DNA of 64,000 nt, taken from positions 62,001 to 126,000 of the forward strand of contig JAIXXJ010000021.1 of NCBI GenBank assembly GCA_027490815.1, in the 5' to 3' direction. Shown here in pieces: positions 49,401-59,991 of the stretch. A program made the translations under genes and the position numbers. The notes under the pieces are model-generated. The model saw nothing but the letters and a program-made list of their open reading frames with translations, did not search any database and was not told the origin of the DNA. Source of the stretch: Streptomycetaceae bacterium. Its GTDB lineage: Bacteria > Actinomycetota > Actinomycetes > Nanopelagicales > Nanopelagicaceae. Each line of letters opens with the position of its first letter. Position 1 is the first letter of the stretch.

Positions 49401-49595
49401 GAAAACGCGGGCCTCTATATGGTGAGTTCCGGGCATTCCATTTGCTGTTGGTGGGCCCTCATAAAACGTCCACGTCGGACCATTTTCACGGGAGTTAACA
49501 GTTTTCTCAAAGACGGAGTTGTCGCGCCAGAACTTTAAAATCTGGTGTTCCACTTCAGGCAGATCAACCGATGCAGATATTTGTCGAAACGACAT
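46479..49595 (-). CDS. ileS: Isoleucyl-tRNA synthetase
   Basis: YEGPPTANGMPGTHHIEARVFKD, KAGWDCHGLPVEI, HILDKDGRKMSKHLGNV (KMSKH). Start MSFRQISASVDLPEVEHQ at 49595; track start 49742 lies in the leader. Confidence 0.97.
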   Translation of the reverse strand: MSFRQISASVDLPEVEHQILKFWRDNSVFEKTVNSRENGPTWTFYEGPPTANGMPGTHHIEARVFKDVFPRFHTMKGKYVERKAGWDCHGLPVEIAVEKELGFSGKGDIEKYGISQFNDKCRESVQRHVSAFTEMTDRMGFWVDFDQAYWTMSPEYVESVWWSLKEIWKKGLLVQDHRVAPYCPRCGTGLSDHELAQGYETVTDPSVFVRFPVTSGELQKLKASLLVWTTTPWTLVSNTAIAVHPEVEYVVLKVSVEEQEDEVLVVAKALIESVKGEKKILQTILGKDLEKITYQRPFDYVEIPDAHYVVLATYVTTEDGTGLVHQSPAFGADDLAVCRSYGLPVVNPIAPDGTFLKEVPVVGGVFFKDADKALVKELKASGALYKHQQYEHSYPHCWRCHTALMYYAQPSWYIRTTSIKDALLRENASTNWHPQTIKEGRYGDWLNNNIDWALSRNRYWGTPLPIWRCENKHEICVDSLKELGQLAGKELSNLDPHRPFVDDITFDCSECDSTMIRVPEVIDCWYDSGAMPFAQWGYPHKEGSVEKFKASYPADFICEAIDQTRGWFYTLMTIGTLVFDQSSYKTVLCLGHILDKDGRKMSKHLGNVLEPMALMDQHGADAVRWYMLAAGSPWSARRVGHENLNEVVRKTLLTYWNTVSFHALYAKASNFELSQTPSLADRPLMDKWIISELNLLIANVDSALEGFDSQVAGRELAKFIDDLSNWYVRRSRRRFWDGDVAALATLHECLVTLTQLLAPLVPFITEHVWQELVIPTDPTAPLSVHLSDFPISKSDQINGELGNQVELTRRIVELGRATRAESGIKIRQPLGRALIAAKGWSELPEQMREQIADELNVLELEDIANADGDLVDVSVKANFKSLGAKFGGAVQEIAKAIAGVDPTKLVKQLRNEGSTSIAEWTIGLEDLVITEVPKSGWSVSSHDGESVALDLQLTPSLVLAGNVREVIRFIQERRKSEGFDISDRINIAWNGNPEIIAAIESDQPRIENEVLAVSMLHDKSIAMGDSENGLEVVLAKSV

Positions 49596-49800
49596 TAAAA
49601 AACCCCCAGAGAAAATAATCTGGAGGGACGAAATCTGCAAATGCAGTTTTCGCGGTACCACCCACCTTGCGTCTACACCTTGATGCATCCGCCGCTTTTG
49701 ATCCCACTTGCTAGTTCTAGGTGGACCTTTATCGAGGACCACTTCTTCCAGCAGGCTCGTGAGGTGATAGCCCCGTCATTGCCAGTTATGTGAGGAGATC
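49596..49800 (-). promoter_or_regulatory. T-box riboswitch (tRNA-Ile sensing) upstream of ileS
   Basis: Minus strand has GGTGGGTGGTACCGCG (T-box core) and Ile ATC in GGGGCTATCACCTC (ATC at 49768-49766), then CCTCCAGATTATTTTCTCTGGGGGTTTTTTAATG. Confidence 0.9.
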
Positions 49801-49879
49801 AGTCTAGATGATGGCCAGAAGATAAATTGCAACGTGGCGAAATTGGCAACACAGGGGTTATCGGCATAGGGTTCGCGAC

Positions 49880-50686
49880 ATGCCTAAGAAGCCTGTTAAG
49901 AAAGCGGTCGCAAAGAAGGCGGTAGCAAAAAAAGCCGCACCGGCCAAAAAAGCTGTAAAGAAGGCTGTTAAAAAGGCGACTAACAATAAGAAGCCGATCA
50001 AAAAAGCTGCACCAGTAAAGAAAGCTGCTAAAAAAGCACCAGCCAAGAAAGCCGCACCAGCCAAGAAGACGGCTATAAAGAGCATTCCCATAAAGAAGGC
50101 TTCCGGTAAAGGCTTTCCATCAAAAACAACTTTAACCGTTGATGAAAAGTCACAAACGGTTTCAGTTTCAACTGTAACTGCAACTGTTATTGCACCAGTT
50201 GTCGAAGAGCGACGGTTGGTTATGCCGCCGCCACCACGACCTGCCAAAACCGGCAAAAAGATTGCACCCCTTAAACCAATAAAGAGTGCACCAGTGCCTG
50301 TTGTTGCAACGGAGGCAGAAACACCATGGACGGCCGCTGAACTCAAGGCTGTAAGAGCAGAGATTTCTAAAGAGCTCGATCGTTTGCGCAATGAACTTGC
50401 AGTTGTTGAATTGGAAATGGACGAGCTCATTCAAGAATCCGGTGAGGGAGCAGGCGATGACCAAGCCGATGCTGGAACAAAAACATTCGAACGCGAACAT
50501 GAGATGTCCTTGGTAATCAATGCTCGTGACATGGTTTTACAAACCGAACGGGCTTTAGAAAGAATAGATTCCAAGAACTATGGAAATTGCGAAGAGTGCG
50601 GATCACCCATAGGAAAGGCCCGCCTTCAAGTATTTCCACGTGCGACGTTGTGCATGCTGTGTAAGCAGAAGGAAGAGCGGCGCTAA
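49880..50686 (+). CDS. TraR/DksA-type C4 zinc-finger protein with histone H1-like Lys/Ala-rich N-terminal tail
   Basis: PKKPVKKAVAKKAVAKKAAPAKKAVKK... tail; C-terminal NYGNCEECGSPIGKARLQVFPRATLCMLCKQKEE. Confidence 0.92.
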   Translation: MPKKPVKKAVAKKAVAKKAAPAKKAVKKAVKKATNNKKPIKKAAPVKKAAKKAPAKKAAPAKKTAIKSIPIKKASGKGFPSKTTLTVDEKSQTVSVSTVTATVIAPVVEERRLVMPPPPRPAKTGKKIAPLKPIKSAPVPVVATEAETPWTAAELKAVRAEISKELDRLRNELAVVELEMDELIQESGEGAGDDQADAGTKTFEREHEMSLVINARDMVLQTERALERIDSKNYGNCEECGSPIGKARLQVFPRATLCMLCKQKEERR

Positions 50687-50688
50687 CA

Positions 50689-51174
50689 GTGCAATATTGG
50701 CGAACACTTTATGGTGTTGCCTGGTTTGTTTGGGTTCTAGATCTAGCAACCAAGTTATGGGCCGTAAGCACGCTTTCAGATCGCTCCAACATCAAAGTTC
50801 TTGGAGATTTTTTTCAACTCACGCTAGTGCGAAACCCTGGAGCCGCATTTTCAATAGCCGAGGGCGCGACAATCTTTTTAACTCTCTTCGGCTTTTTCGT
50901 ATTGGCGATAATTTTCTATTACTCAGTCAAAATTACCTCTAAGGGTTGGTCAGTAGTACTTGGTTTAGCAATGGGTGGAATATTGGGCAACCTGGTTGAT
51001 CGGATTTTTCGCGAGCCAGGAGTTCTAAGAGGTCATGTTATCGATTGGCTTCAGGTGCCTAATTTCCCTGTATTTAATATTGCTGATTCTGCAATAGTAA
51101 TCGCAGCCGGAATCTCAATGCTGCTGTCGTTGCGAAATATTCCTCCAATAATAAGAGTAAAGTCAGATTCATGA
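50689..51174 (+). CDS. lspA: Lipoprotein signal peptidase
   Basis: LDLATKLWA, LVRNPGAAFSIAEG, GGILGNLVDRIFR, VIDWLQVPNFPVFNIADSAI; GTG start. Confidence 0.96.
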   Translation: MQYWRTLYGVAWFVWVLDLATKLWAVSTLSDRSNIKVLGDFFQLTLVRNPGAAFSIAEGATIFLTLFGFFVLAIIFYYSVKITSKGWSVVLGLAMGGILGNLVDRIFREPGVLRGHVIDWLQVPNFPVFNIADSAIVIAAGISMLLSLRNIPPIIRVKSDS

Positions 51175-52112
51175 GTCAAAGAGAGCTGCGAACACTGTCA
51201 GTACCGGAAGGTGTAGCAGGTGAGCGAATTGATAGTGCTTTAACTCGAGTGCTTGGTCTTTCCCGAACTTCGGTAGTTAAACTTCTAGAAGATGGCGACA
51301 TCACAACAAATGGCAAAGTTATGCCAAAGTCTGAACGTGTAATTGCTGGTCAAGTCATTGAAGTTTTAATGCCCGCTCCAATAAACAGCGAACCAATTCC
51401 TTTAACTCCAATTGAAGGTTTAAGCATTGTCTACGATGATGACGACATAGTTGTCATCGATAAGCCTGTCGGTTGTGCTGCTCACCCAAGTCCTGGCTGG
51501 ACAGGTCCAACCGTAGTGGGGGCATTGATGGCAGCTGGATATTCAGTTTCAACGTCTGGTCCTTCAGAAAGACAGGGAATTGTTCATCGATTAGATGTTG
51601 GTACAAGTGGTCTGATGATCGTTGCAAAAAGCGATCAGGCTTTTCACGCCTTGAAAGATGCATTTAGAAAAAGAACTGTCTCAAAAATTTATCACGCACT
51701 TGTGCAAGGACATATGGATCCCTCCACTGGAACTATCGATGCACCTATTGATCGTCATCCAAAAGAGGATCATCGATTTGCAGTGGTTGCAACAGGTAAA
51801 GAGTCGATCACTCACTATGAAGTAATGGAGTTCTATCGCGCGGTATCAATGGTCAAGATTGAATTAGAGACCGGGCGCACTCACCAAATTAGAGTTCATT
51901 TCTCGGCGCTGCACCATCCCTTAGTCGGGGACACAACCTATGGAGCCGATCCGGTTTTGGGAAAGAGCCTTGGGATGTCTAGGCCTTGGCTGCATGCAGC
52001 CGAGCTTTCTTTTGCCCACCCCGTGTCTCATTCCAAACTCAACTTCACCGCCCCATATCCTGCCGATCTCACACGCTCACTGGCGTTGCTTTCCGACGCA
52101 GTTCTGCCTTAG
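51171..52112 (+). CDS. rluD: RluD-family pseudouridine synthase
   Basis: S4 domain then VIDKPVGCAAHPSPG, GIVHRLDVGTSGLMIVAKSD, ETGRTHQIRVHFSALHHPLVGDTTYG. Confidence 0.94.
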   Translation: MSQRELRTLSVPEGVAGERIDSALTRVLGLSRTSVVKLLEDGDITTNGKVMPKSERVIAGQVIEVLMPAPINSEPIPLTPIEGLSIVYDDDDIVVIDKPVGCAAHPSPGWTGPTVVGALMAAGYSVSTSGPSERQGIVHRLDVGTSGLMIVAKSDQAFHALKDAFRKRTVSKIYHALVQGHMDPSTGTIDAPIDRHPKEDHRFAVVATGKESITHYEVMEFYRAVSMVKIELETGRTHQIRVHFSALHHPLVGDTTYGADPVLGKSLGMSRPWLHAAELSFAHPVSHSKLNFTAPYPADLTRSLALLSDAVLP

Positions 52113-52130
52113 CCACTAATCTCGCCAATC

Positions 52131-55100
52131 ATGTCTAAAGATAATTTCGTACACCTGCACGTACACACCGAGTATTCGATGCTCGATGGTGCTGCTCGTA
52201 TAAATGATCTTATGGCAGAAGTTAAATCACAGTCGATGCCAGCAATTGCAATGACTGACCACGGCAATGTTTTTGGAGCATTTGAATTCTATAAAGCGGC
52301 AAAAAAAGCTGATGTAAAACCAATCATAGGAATTGAAGCCTATGTAGCACCGGAATCACGCCTTGATAAGAAACGTGTGCAATGGGCATCTGGTGGCGAA
52401 GATGATGTTTCAGGTGGTGGCGCATACACACATATGACAATCTTGGCAGAAAATAACGAAGGACTTTCAAACTTATTTCGACTCTCATCACTTGCATCCC
52501 TAGAAGGCTATTACTACAAGCCGCGTATGGACCGCGAACTACTTGCCCGACATTCAAAAGGGTTGATCGCAACAACGGGTTGTCCAGGCGGTGAAATTCA
52601 AACCAGACTTCGAATGGGTGCCTACAAAGAAGCGATTAAGGCGGCAAGTGATTATCGCGATATTTTTGGAAAAGAAAACTATTTTTTAGAGGTCATGGAC
52701 CACGGAATTGAGATTGAAGCACGGGTTAAAGATGACCTTCTAAAACTTGGCAGAGAGTTGGGAATTCCTTTCCTTGCTACCAATGATCTTCACTACACAT
52801 TACAGGCAGATGCACCAGCACACGAGGCTTTGTTGTGCGTTCAATCCGGATCAACGCTGGCCGATCCAAAGCGCTTTAAATTTGATAATGATTCTTTTTA
52901 CGTAAAAACACCGGCACAGATGCGAGAGTTATTCAAAGATCTTCCAGAAAGTTGCGATAACACATTACTCATTGCCGAAAGGTGCAACGTGACATTGCGA
53001 GAGGGCGAAAATCTTCTGCCGCAGTTTGAAGTTCCATCTGGTGAATCCGAAGATTCGTGGCTTAAAAAGCAGGCACAGTTAGGTTTAAAAGAGCGCATGG
53101 GTTCACGCCTCACTCCGGCACATGAGGCACGTCTAGATTATGAACTTGGCGTTATGGAGAAGATGGGATTTCCAGGCTACTTCTTAGTGGTTGCAGATTT
53201 AGTTGCTCACGCAAAGAAAGTTGGAATTCGCGTAGGCCCAGGTCGAGGATCTGCAGCTGGATCATTGGTGGCATATTCACTTGGAATTACCGGTTTGGAT
53301 CCAATCGAGCATGGCTTACTTTTTGAGCGCTTCTTAAATCCAGAACGTATTTCTATGCCAGATATTGACTTAGACTTCGATGAACGCCGTCGAAGTGAAA
53401 TGATTCGTTATGCAACCAATAAGTATGGAGAAGATCGTGTTGCTCAGATCATTACTTACGGAACAATTAAATCTAAACAAGCACTAAAGGACTCAACTCG
53501 TGTTCTGGGCTATCCATATGTAGTGGGAGAAAAGTTAACAAAGGCATTGCCACCATCAGTTATGGGCAAAGACATTTCTTTATCAGGAGTATTTGATCCA
53601 AAAGATGATCGTTATGCAGAAGCCGGGGAGTTTCGCTCACTTTATGAATCTGACAGTGATTCAAAGCGAGTTGTCGATACTGCTCGCGGTCTAGAGGGAT
53701 TAAAGCGTCAATGGGGTGTGCACGCAGCTGGGGTAATACTCTCGCGCGAACCGCTACTTGATGTAATTCCGATTCATCGTCGCGAAGCAGACGGAGCCAT
53801 AATTACCCAGTTTGATATGGGTGCATGTGAGGCAACGGGCTTGCTCAAAATGGATTTCTTAGGCCTTCGAAATCTTTCTGTTTTAGATGATTGCCTTCTT
53901 AACATCAAAGCAAATCAAGGAATTGATGTTGTTTTAGAGGATTTAACCTTGGACGATCCTAAAACTTACCAACTTCTAAGCCGTGGTGAGACTTTGGGAG
54001 TGTTCCAACTTGACGGTGGACCTATGCGACAACTTCTAAAAAGTTTGTCACCTGATTCTTTTCAGGATATCTCTGCGGTAATTGCACTATATCGGCCAGG
54101 GCCAATGGGTGAAAACTCTCATAACCTTTACGCCGATCGCAAAAATAATCGTAAACCAGTAGAACCAATCCACAACGAACTTTCTGATTCATTGCAAGAA
54201 ATTCTAGGCGATACATATGGATTAATTGTCTATCAAGAACAGGTAATGGCAATTGCGCAAAAAGTGGCCGGCTTTTCACTTGGGCGCGCAGATCTTTTGC
54301 GTAAGGCAATGGGAAAAAAGAATAAAGATATTCTTGATAAAGAGTATGTTCCATTCGAAGCTGGCATGAAGGCCAATGGTTTTTCAACTGCTGCTATCAA
54401 GCGACTTTGGGACACACTCATTCCATTTTCCGATTACGCCTTTAACCGTGCTCACTCTGCGGGTTATGGAGTGGTTTCTTATTGGACTGCATATTTAAAG
54501 GCCAATTACCCAACAGAATACATGGCAGCGCTTTTGACTTCCGTTAGAGATGACAAAGATAAATCAGCGCTCTATCTTTCTGAATGTCGTCGAATGGGCA
54601 TCAAGGTTTTATCTCCTGATGTAAATGAATCTGATGCTGAATACACCCCAAGAGGTTCAGATATTCGATTTGGATTAGCTGCTATTCGAAATGTTGGTGA
54701 AGGTGTTGTTGCCTCGATTAAATCGGCTCGTGAGATGAAAGGAAGGTTTACTTCTTTTGGTGACTTCTTGGCAAAAGTCGATACTCAGGTTTGCAATAAA
54801 AAAACCATTGAGTCCTTAATCAAAGCTGGCGCATTCGGCTCCTTGGGCTCGACTAGAAAAGGTCTCATCGCAGTTCACCTCGAAGCAATAGATTCGGTTA
54901 TTGAATCTAAACGTGCTGAAGCTATTGGTCAGTTTGATCTCTTTGGCGGTGAAGCAGTGACTGCTGTTTCAGGTTTGGATATTGAAATTCCTGAAGGCGA
55001 ATGGGAAAAGTCGATTTTGCTCACTTACGAAAGAGAGATGCTGGGGCTTTACGTCTCTGACCATCCTCTACTTGGTGTTGAACATGTTTTGCGCGCCAAT

Positions 55101-55628
55101 ACTGATTTAACAATTAGCGAATTGGTTGATGATGGTGCCCAGCATGAATCGATCGTAACAATTGGTGGATTAATCACCAGCGTTGTGAGAAAAGTTTCAC
55201 GCCAAGGAGCCTCATGGGCTGTTGTTACTGTGGAGGATTTAGAGGGATCAATTGAAGTTTTGTTCTTTGCAAATACTTACAATCAGTACTCAATTACTTT
55301 GACAGAGGATCGAATTGTCACGATCAGAGGTAGAGTCGATAGGCGAGAAGACGCATTGAGGTTCACAGCACTAGAAATGTCGATACCGGATGTTAAGTCC
55401 GCTCCTGCTGGTCCACTTGTGATTAGCCTTCCTATTGCACAATGCACACCGCCTGTAGTTGAAAGGATTAAAGAGATTCTCAGATCCCATCCCGGAAAAC
55501 GGGAAGTGCATTTACAATTACGTGAAAATGGAAGCAGCACAGTCATGAAAGTTGATGCGTTAATTACTGCCTCGCCTAGTTTGAGCGCTGATTTGAAATC
55601 AATTTTGGGGCCTAACTGCTTAGTTTAG
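52131..55628 (+). CDS. dnaE: Replicative DNA polymerase III alpha subunit
   Basis: [19 protein letters not shown] (intact PHP), [57 protein letters not shown] domain. Confidence 0.97.
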   Translation: MSKDNFVHLHVHTEYSMLDGAARINDLMAEVKSQSMPAIAMTDHGNVFGAFEFYKAAKKADVKPIIGIEAYVAPESRLDKKRVQWASGGEDDVSGGGAYTHMTILAENNEGLSNLFRLSSLASLEGYYYKPRMDRELLARHSKGLIATTGCPGGEIQTRLRMGAYKEAIKAASDYRDIFGKENYFLEVMDHGIEIEARVKDDLLKLGRELGIPFLATNDLHYTLQADAPAHEALLCVQSGSTLADPKRFKFDNDSFYVKTPAQMRELFKDLPESCDNTLLIAERCNVTLREGENLLPQFEVPSGESEDSWLKKQAQLGLKERMGSRLTPAHEARLDYELGVMEKMGFPGYFLVVADLVAHAKKVGIRVGPGRGSAAGSLVAYSLGITGLDPIEHGLLFERFLNPERISMPDIDLDFDERRRSEMIRYATNKYGEDRVAQIITYGTIKSKQALKDSTRVLGYPYVVGEKLTKALPPSVMGKDISLSGVFDPKDDRYAEAGEFRSLYESDSDSKRVVDTARGLEGLKRQWGVHAAGVILSREPLLDVIPIHRREADGAIITQFDMGACEATGLLKMDFLGLRNLSVLDDCLLNIKANQGIDVVLEDLTLDDPKTYQLLSRGETLGVFQLDGGPMRQLLKSLSPDSFQDISAVIALYRPGPMGENSHNLYADRKNNRKPVEPIHNELSDSLQEILGDTYGLIVYQEQVMAIAQKVAGFSLGRADLLRKAMGKKNKDILDKEYVPFEAGMKANGFSTAAIKRLWDTLIPFSDYAFNRAHSAGYGVVSYWTAYLKANYPTEYMAALLTSVRDDKDKSALYLSECRRMGIKVLSPDVNESDAEYTPRGSDIRFGLAAIRNVGEGVVASIKSAREMKGRFTSFGDFLAKVDTQVCNKKTIESLIKAGAFGSLGSTRKGLIAVHLEAIDSVIESKRAEAIGQFDLFGGEAVTAVSGLDIEIPEGEWEKSILLTYEREMLGLYVSDHPLLGVEHVLRANTDLTISELVDDGAQHESIVTIGGLITSVVRKVSRQGASWAVVTVEDLEGSIEVLFFANTYNQYSITLTEDRIVTIRGRVDRREDALRFTALEMSIPDVKSAPAGPLVISLPIAQCTPPVVERIKEILRSHPGKREVHLQLRENGSSTVMKVDALITASPSLSADLKSILGPNCLV

Positions 55629-55671
55629 AAACCTTCGGCGAGATTTATCCTTGAGCCGATACGATTGCCAC

Positions 55672-56982
55672 ATGATTCGCACCGTTGACCTACGCGGAAA
55701 TGTGCTATCAAAGGCGGGCTACTCCGCCCAACTTCCACGGGCAAATTTCAATATTGATCAAGCCTTAGTTTTGATTAAACCTATTCTGGACAGAGTCAAA
55801 AACGGAACAGAGGCAGATCTAATTGCGCTGGCTCAAGAGTTTGATGGAGTAAAGCCAGCGGCAATAAAAGTCTCACAATCAGATTTAGATAAGGCGTTGC
55901 AGAATCTTGATTCGGAAGTTCGAATCGCTCTAGAACTCTCAATAGTTCGCATTAAGAAAGTACACAATGATCAAGTTCGAAGTGAAAGTACGACAACTGT
56001 AGTCGAAGGCGCAACAGTGACTGAGAAGTGGATTCCAGTTGATCGTGTAGGACTTTACGTTCCTGGGGGTCGAGCTGTTTATCCAAGCAGCGTCATGATG
56101 AACGTCATTCCTGCTCAGATTGCAAAAGTTTCATCAATTGCAGTTGCCTCACCTCCTCAAAAAGAGTTTGGTGGATTACCTCACCCAACAATTCTTGCAA
56201 CCTGTGCACTTTTGGGAGTTACAGAGGTTTACGCAGTTGGTGGCGCCCAGGCAATTGCACTCTTTGCCTACGGCATGGAAGGAGTCTGTGAAAAAGTTGA
56301 TCTAGTAACAGGTCCTGGAAACATTTATGTTGCTGCTGCAAAGAGAGCTCTTAGGGGAGTAATCGGAATTGATTCAGAGGCGGGACCAACAGAGATAGCA
56401 ATCCTTGCAGATTCAACTGCATTACCCGGTGATGTTGCAGCTGATTTAATCAGTCAAGCCGAGCACGATGTAATTGCTGCGGCAATTTTAGTTACCGATT
56501 CGCCAGAACTCGCAGAGAAAACGGCAAGAGAGTTAGAGATACGAGTGGCGGCAACTAAGCACTCTGATCGCATTCGAGAGGCATTATCGGGAGTGCAATC
56601 TGCCATCGTTATAGTAAATGATATTGACCAAGGAATTGATGTTGTAAATGCATACGCGGCAGAACATTTAGAGATTCAATGTAAAAACGCTGGCCTAGTT
56701 TCTCAAAAGATAAGAAATGCGGGTGCAGTCTTTATCGGCCGCTTCACGCCAGTGTCTTTGGGAGATTACTCTGCTGGTTCCAACCATGTTCTACCAACAG
56801 GTGGATGTGCATGCCATTCAAGTGGATTATCGGTGCAAACATTTTTGCGAGGACTGCACTTTGTTGAGTACTCGGAAGAGGCATTTAAGCAGATCGCTAA
56901 CACCGTTGTAACTCTTGCTACAGCTGAGGATTTGCCAGCACATGGTGAAGCGATGCTGGCCCGATTTGAGGATTTGTCATGA
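55672..56982 (+). CDS. hisD: Histidinol dehydrogenase
   Basis: [58 protein letters not shown]. Confidence 0.96.
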   Translation: MIRTVDLRGNVLSKAGYSAQLPRANFNIDQALVLIKPILDRVKNGTEADLIALAQEFDGVKPAAIKVSQSDLDKALQNLDSEVRIALELSIVRIKKVHNDQVRSESTTTVVEGATVTEKWIPVDRVGLYVPGGRAVYPSSVMMNVIPAQIAKVSSIAVASPPQKEFGGLPHPTILATCALLGVTEVYAVGGAQAIALFAYGMEGVCEKVDLVTGPGNIYVAAAKRALRGVIGIDSEAGPTEIAILADSTALPGDVAADLISQAEHDVIAAAILVTDSPELAEKTARELEIRVAATKHSDRIREALSGVQSAIVIVNDIDQGIDVVNAYAAEHLEIQCKNAGLVSQKIRNAGAVFIGRFTPVSLGDYSAGSNHVLPTGGCACHSSGLSVQTFLRGLHFVEYSEEAFKQIANTVVTLATAEDLPAHGEAMLARFEDLS

Positions 56983-58064
56983 GCTGGCCAAAGTGGTTAC
57001 CTCTTCGAGAAAACTTGCGATCGCTATCACCATATGGTGCTCCTCAAGTTCCTGCACAAGCTTTTCTTAATACAAATGAGAATCCATATCCACCTTCTGC
57101 GCAATTACAGGCTGCGATAATTCAAGCAGTTTCAGATTTATCATCTCAGCTCAATCGTTATCCTGATCGTGATGCCGAACTCCTACGTTCCAAATTAGCA
57201 AGTTATATTAATAATCTCAGTGGAACAGAGTTTACTTTCAATAATATTTGGGTAGCCAACGGCAGTAATGAAGTGATTCAATCACTCTTTCTAGCTTTTG
57301 GAGAAGGTTCAGCATTAGGTTTTACACCTTCATATTCGATGCACGGTTTAATTGGCAAAGTAAGTAATACGATTTGGATTGATGGTTTCCGTAACTCTGA
57401 CTTTACGTTGGATACCAAAGATGCAATCGATCAGATTGTTTTGCATAATCCAGCAATGACTTTTATCACCACGCCAAATAATCCTACCGCCGGGGCAGTT
57501 GCGCTGAGCGAAATTGCAAAGATTGCTGATGCCGTAAAAGCTGTAGGGGGATTGTTAGTTGTAGATGAGGCATATGCTGAATTCTCAAAGGAGCAATCAG
57601 CTGTTACTTTGATTGAGAAAAACCCTCACGTAGTAGTTGTTCGAACGATGAGCAAAGCCTTCGCATTTGCGGGCGCTCGGGTGGGATATTTAGTGTCAGA
57701 TCCAATGGTTATAGACGCAATGATGATTGTTCGCCTTCCTTATCATTTGAGTTCAATCACACAGGCAGTTGCACAGGCAGCTCTAGACTTTAAAGATGAG
57801 TTGTTATCTGGTGTCGAAACGTTGATCAAATCCAGAGAATCATTGATCGCATCTCTTTCATCCTTGGGATTATCAACTGTGAAATCCGATGCCAATTTCA
57901 TTTTGTTCACAGGTTTCAAGCAAGAGGCCCAGGAGCTATGGTCAGATCTGCTCAAAAGGGGAGTTCTGATTAGAGATGTGGGATTATCGGGTCATCTGAG
58001 AGTGACAGTGGGCACTGAGGCCGAAAATGCATTATTTATATCCGCCCTAAAAGAACTAATCTAA
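56979..58064 (+). CDS. hisC: Histidinol-phosphate aminotransferase
   Basis: [56 protein letters not shown]. Confidence 0.95.
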   Translation: MSWPKWLPLRENLRSLSPYGAPQVPAQAFLNTNENPYPPSAQLQAAIIQAVSDLSSQLNRYPDRDAELLRSKLASYINNLSGTEFTFNNIWVANGSNEVIQSLFLAFGEGSALGFTPSYSMHGLIGKVSNTIWIDGFRNSDFTLDTKDAIDQIVLHNPAMTFITTPNNPTAGAVALSEIAKIADAVKAVGGLLVVDEAYAEFSKEQSAVTLIEKNPHVVVVRTMSKAFAFAGARVGYLVSDPMVIDAMMIVRLPYHLSSITQAVAQAALDFKDELLSGVETLIKSRESLIASLSSLGLSTVKSDANFILFTGFKQEAQELWSDLLKRGVLIRDVGLSGHLRVTVGTEAENALFISALKELI

Positions 58065-58075
58065 AGGAGAAAACA

Positions 58076-58660
58076 ATGAGAACAGCCCGCGTTGAAAGAA
58101 AAACTAAGGAGTCACACGTAATCGTTGAACTTAATTTAGATGGTAAGGGCGTTATTGATGTTGCAACAGGCGTTCCTTTCTTTGATCACATGATGTCTCA
58201 GTTAGGAAAGCACTCTGGTTTTGATTTAATGATAAAAACTAGCGGAGATGTTGAAGTGGATTCACACCACAGTGTTGAGGACACATCACTGGCATTTGGC
58301 CAAGCTTTGCGTGAAGCACTGGGGGAGAAGATAGGAATTCGCCGCTTTGGGGATTCCATGGTGCCACTTGATGAAGTGTTGGTACAGGCAGCTGTAGATC
58401 TTTCTGGTCGACCATATCTTGTTCACCGCCAGCCAGAAATCGTTGAACTCATTGGCACGTTCGATACAACTCTTGGTAAGCACATTTGGGAATCTATAGT
58501 TGCTGAAGCACGAATTGCATTACATATTCGAGTTCTTGAAGGTCGAAATGCGCACCATGTTTTTGAGGCGCAATTCAAAGCTGTTGCACGAGCACTTCGA
58601 GACGCAGTTTCATTAGATGGCAGAGTCGCTGGAATTCCATCAACTAAGGGTTCTCTTTGA
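58076..58660 (+). CDS. hisB: Imidazoleglycerol-phosphate dehydratase
   Basis: VPFFDHMMSQLGKHSGFDL, DSHHSVEDTSLAFGQAL, NAHHVFEAQFKAVARALRDAV. Confidence 0.97.
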   Translation: MRTARVERKTKESHVIVELNLDGKGVIDVATGVPFFDHMMSQLGKHSGFDLMIKTSGDVEVDSHHSVEDTSLAFGQALREALGEKIGIRRFGDSMVPLDEVLVQAAVDLSGRPYLVHRQPEIVELIGTFDTTLGKHIWESIVAEARIALHIRVLEGRNAHHVFEAQFKAVARALRDAVSLDGRVAGIPSTKGSL

Positions 58661-59259
58661 TCGCAATTCTCGACTATGGATCTGGCAATTTACGATCTGC
58701 AGAACGTGCATTTGCAACAACGGGGCAAGAAGTTGTTCTGACATCTGATCCTGCAATTGCCTTGGAGGCAGATGGTTTAGTAGTTCCTGGCGTTGGGGCT
58801 TTTTCCTCCTGTATGAATGGGATCAATGAGGTCAATGGCGCATCAATTGTGCAGGAGCGATTGAATAAAGAGCGTCCGGTTTTAGGTATATGTATTGGGA
58901 TGCAGATTATGTTTTCTCAAGGAACAGAAAATAGTCAGGGAGAGCCTTTTAAAGGCATAGGTATTTGGAATGGTGTTGTTGATCGCCTCAATGCTCCGAT
59001 ACTCCCACATATGGGTTGGAATACGGTTGAGGCCCACCCTAATACAGTCCTCCTTAAAGGCATAGAAGAAGAGTCTTTTTATTTTGTACACTCTTACGCC
59101 GCTAAATCTTCAGTTGGGAAAAAGCAAAGTTGGAGTTTTTACGGTGAAAAATTTCTTGCTGTAGTTGAAGATGGATATGTTTGTTCCACACAGTTTCATC
59201 CTGAAAAATCTGGAACCGCGGGGCTGAAGTTAATTAGAAATTGGGTTGACTCACTATGA
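58657..59259 (+). CDS. hisH: Imidazole glycerol phosphate synthase glutaminase subunit
   Basis: [60 protein letters not shown]. Confidence 0.96.
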   Translation: MIAILDYGSGNLRSAERAFATTGQEVVLTSDPAIALEADGLVVPGVGAFSSCMNGINEVNGASIVQERLNKERPVLGICIGMQIMFSQGTENSQGEPFKGIGIWNGVVDRLNAPILPHMGWNTVEAHPNTVLLKGIEEESFYFVHSYAAKSSVGKKQSWSFYGEKFLAVVEDGYVCSTQFHPEKSGTAGLKLIRNWVDSL

Positions 59260-59984
59260 AAGATTTTGATCTACTTCCAGCAGTTGATGTTAAGGACGGC
59301 CGAGCTGTTCGCCTAGTGCAGGGCGAGCTTTCTCAAGAAAGTATCTATGGCGCCCCGTTAGATGTAGCTCTAGATTTTCAAACAGCTGGTGCCACTTGGT
59401 TACATCTAGTTGATTTAGATGCAGCATTTGGTCGCGGTGAAAATTCTTTGCTGTTGGCAGAAGTTGTGGGCAAGTTAGATATTGATGTCGAACTTTCGGG
59501 TGGAATTCGAGATGATGAATCTCTTACACGAGCCCTTGCAACAGGATGTCGACGAGTCAATCTAGGTACCGCGGCCCTTGAAAATCCTGAGTGGACTGCC
59601 CGGGTTATTGCAGAGCACGGGGATCGAATTGCAGTGGGGCTAGATGTGCGAGGTCAAACACTTGCAGCACGTGGTTGGACAAAAGAAGGTGGTGATCTCT
59701 TCGAAACGATTGCACGTTTAGATAGCGATGGATGTGCTCGTTATGTAGTTACTGATGTTGCAAAAGATGGAACACTGATGGGACCAAACCTAGAGCTATT
59801 GAAATCTGTCTGTTCCGTGACAAAAAAGCCCGTGATAGCTAGTGGCGGCATTGCAACTCTTGAAGATATTTCAGCTCTTGCTAAACTTCAAAGTATTGGT
59901 ATCGAGGGAGCAATTGTTGGCAAAGCCTTATATGCAGGGGCGTTTACTTTGGAGCAAGCATTACAGGTGAGTAGGGGGAAGTGA
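59256..59984 (+). CDS. priA: Bifunctional HisA/TrpF isomerase PriA (predicted)
   Basis: [83 protein letters not shown]; close to actinobacterial PriA; no trpF seen in the window. Confidence 0.88.
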   Translation: MKDFDLLPAVDVKDGRAVRLVQGELSQESIYGAPLDVALDFQTAGATWLHLVDLDAAFGRGENSLLLAEVVGKLDIDVELSGGIRDDESLTRALATGCRRVNLGTAALENPEWTARVIAEHGDRIAVGLDVRGQTLAARGWTKEGGDLFETIARLDSDGCARYVVTDVAKDGTLMGPNLELLKSVCSVTKKPVIASGGIATLEDISALAKLQSIGIEGAIVGKALYAGAFTLEQALQVSRGK

Positions 59985-59991
59985 AAAACTC

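Noticed and set aside
49880-50110. Repetitive DNA as a possible CRISPR or satellite
   Set aside because: The repeats are codons for Lys/Ala motifs in one frame, irregular in length, with no spacers.
49858-50430. 190-aa minus-strand ORF rich in Phe/Leu/Ala
   Set aside because: Antisense shadow of the Lys/Ala-rich repeat in the TraR/DksA fusion gene; low complexity.
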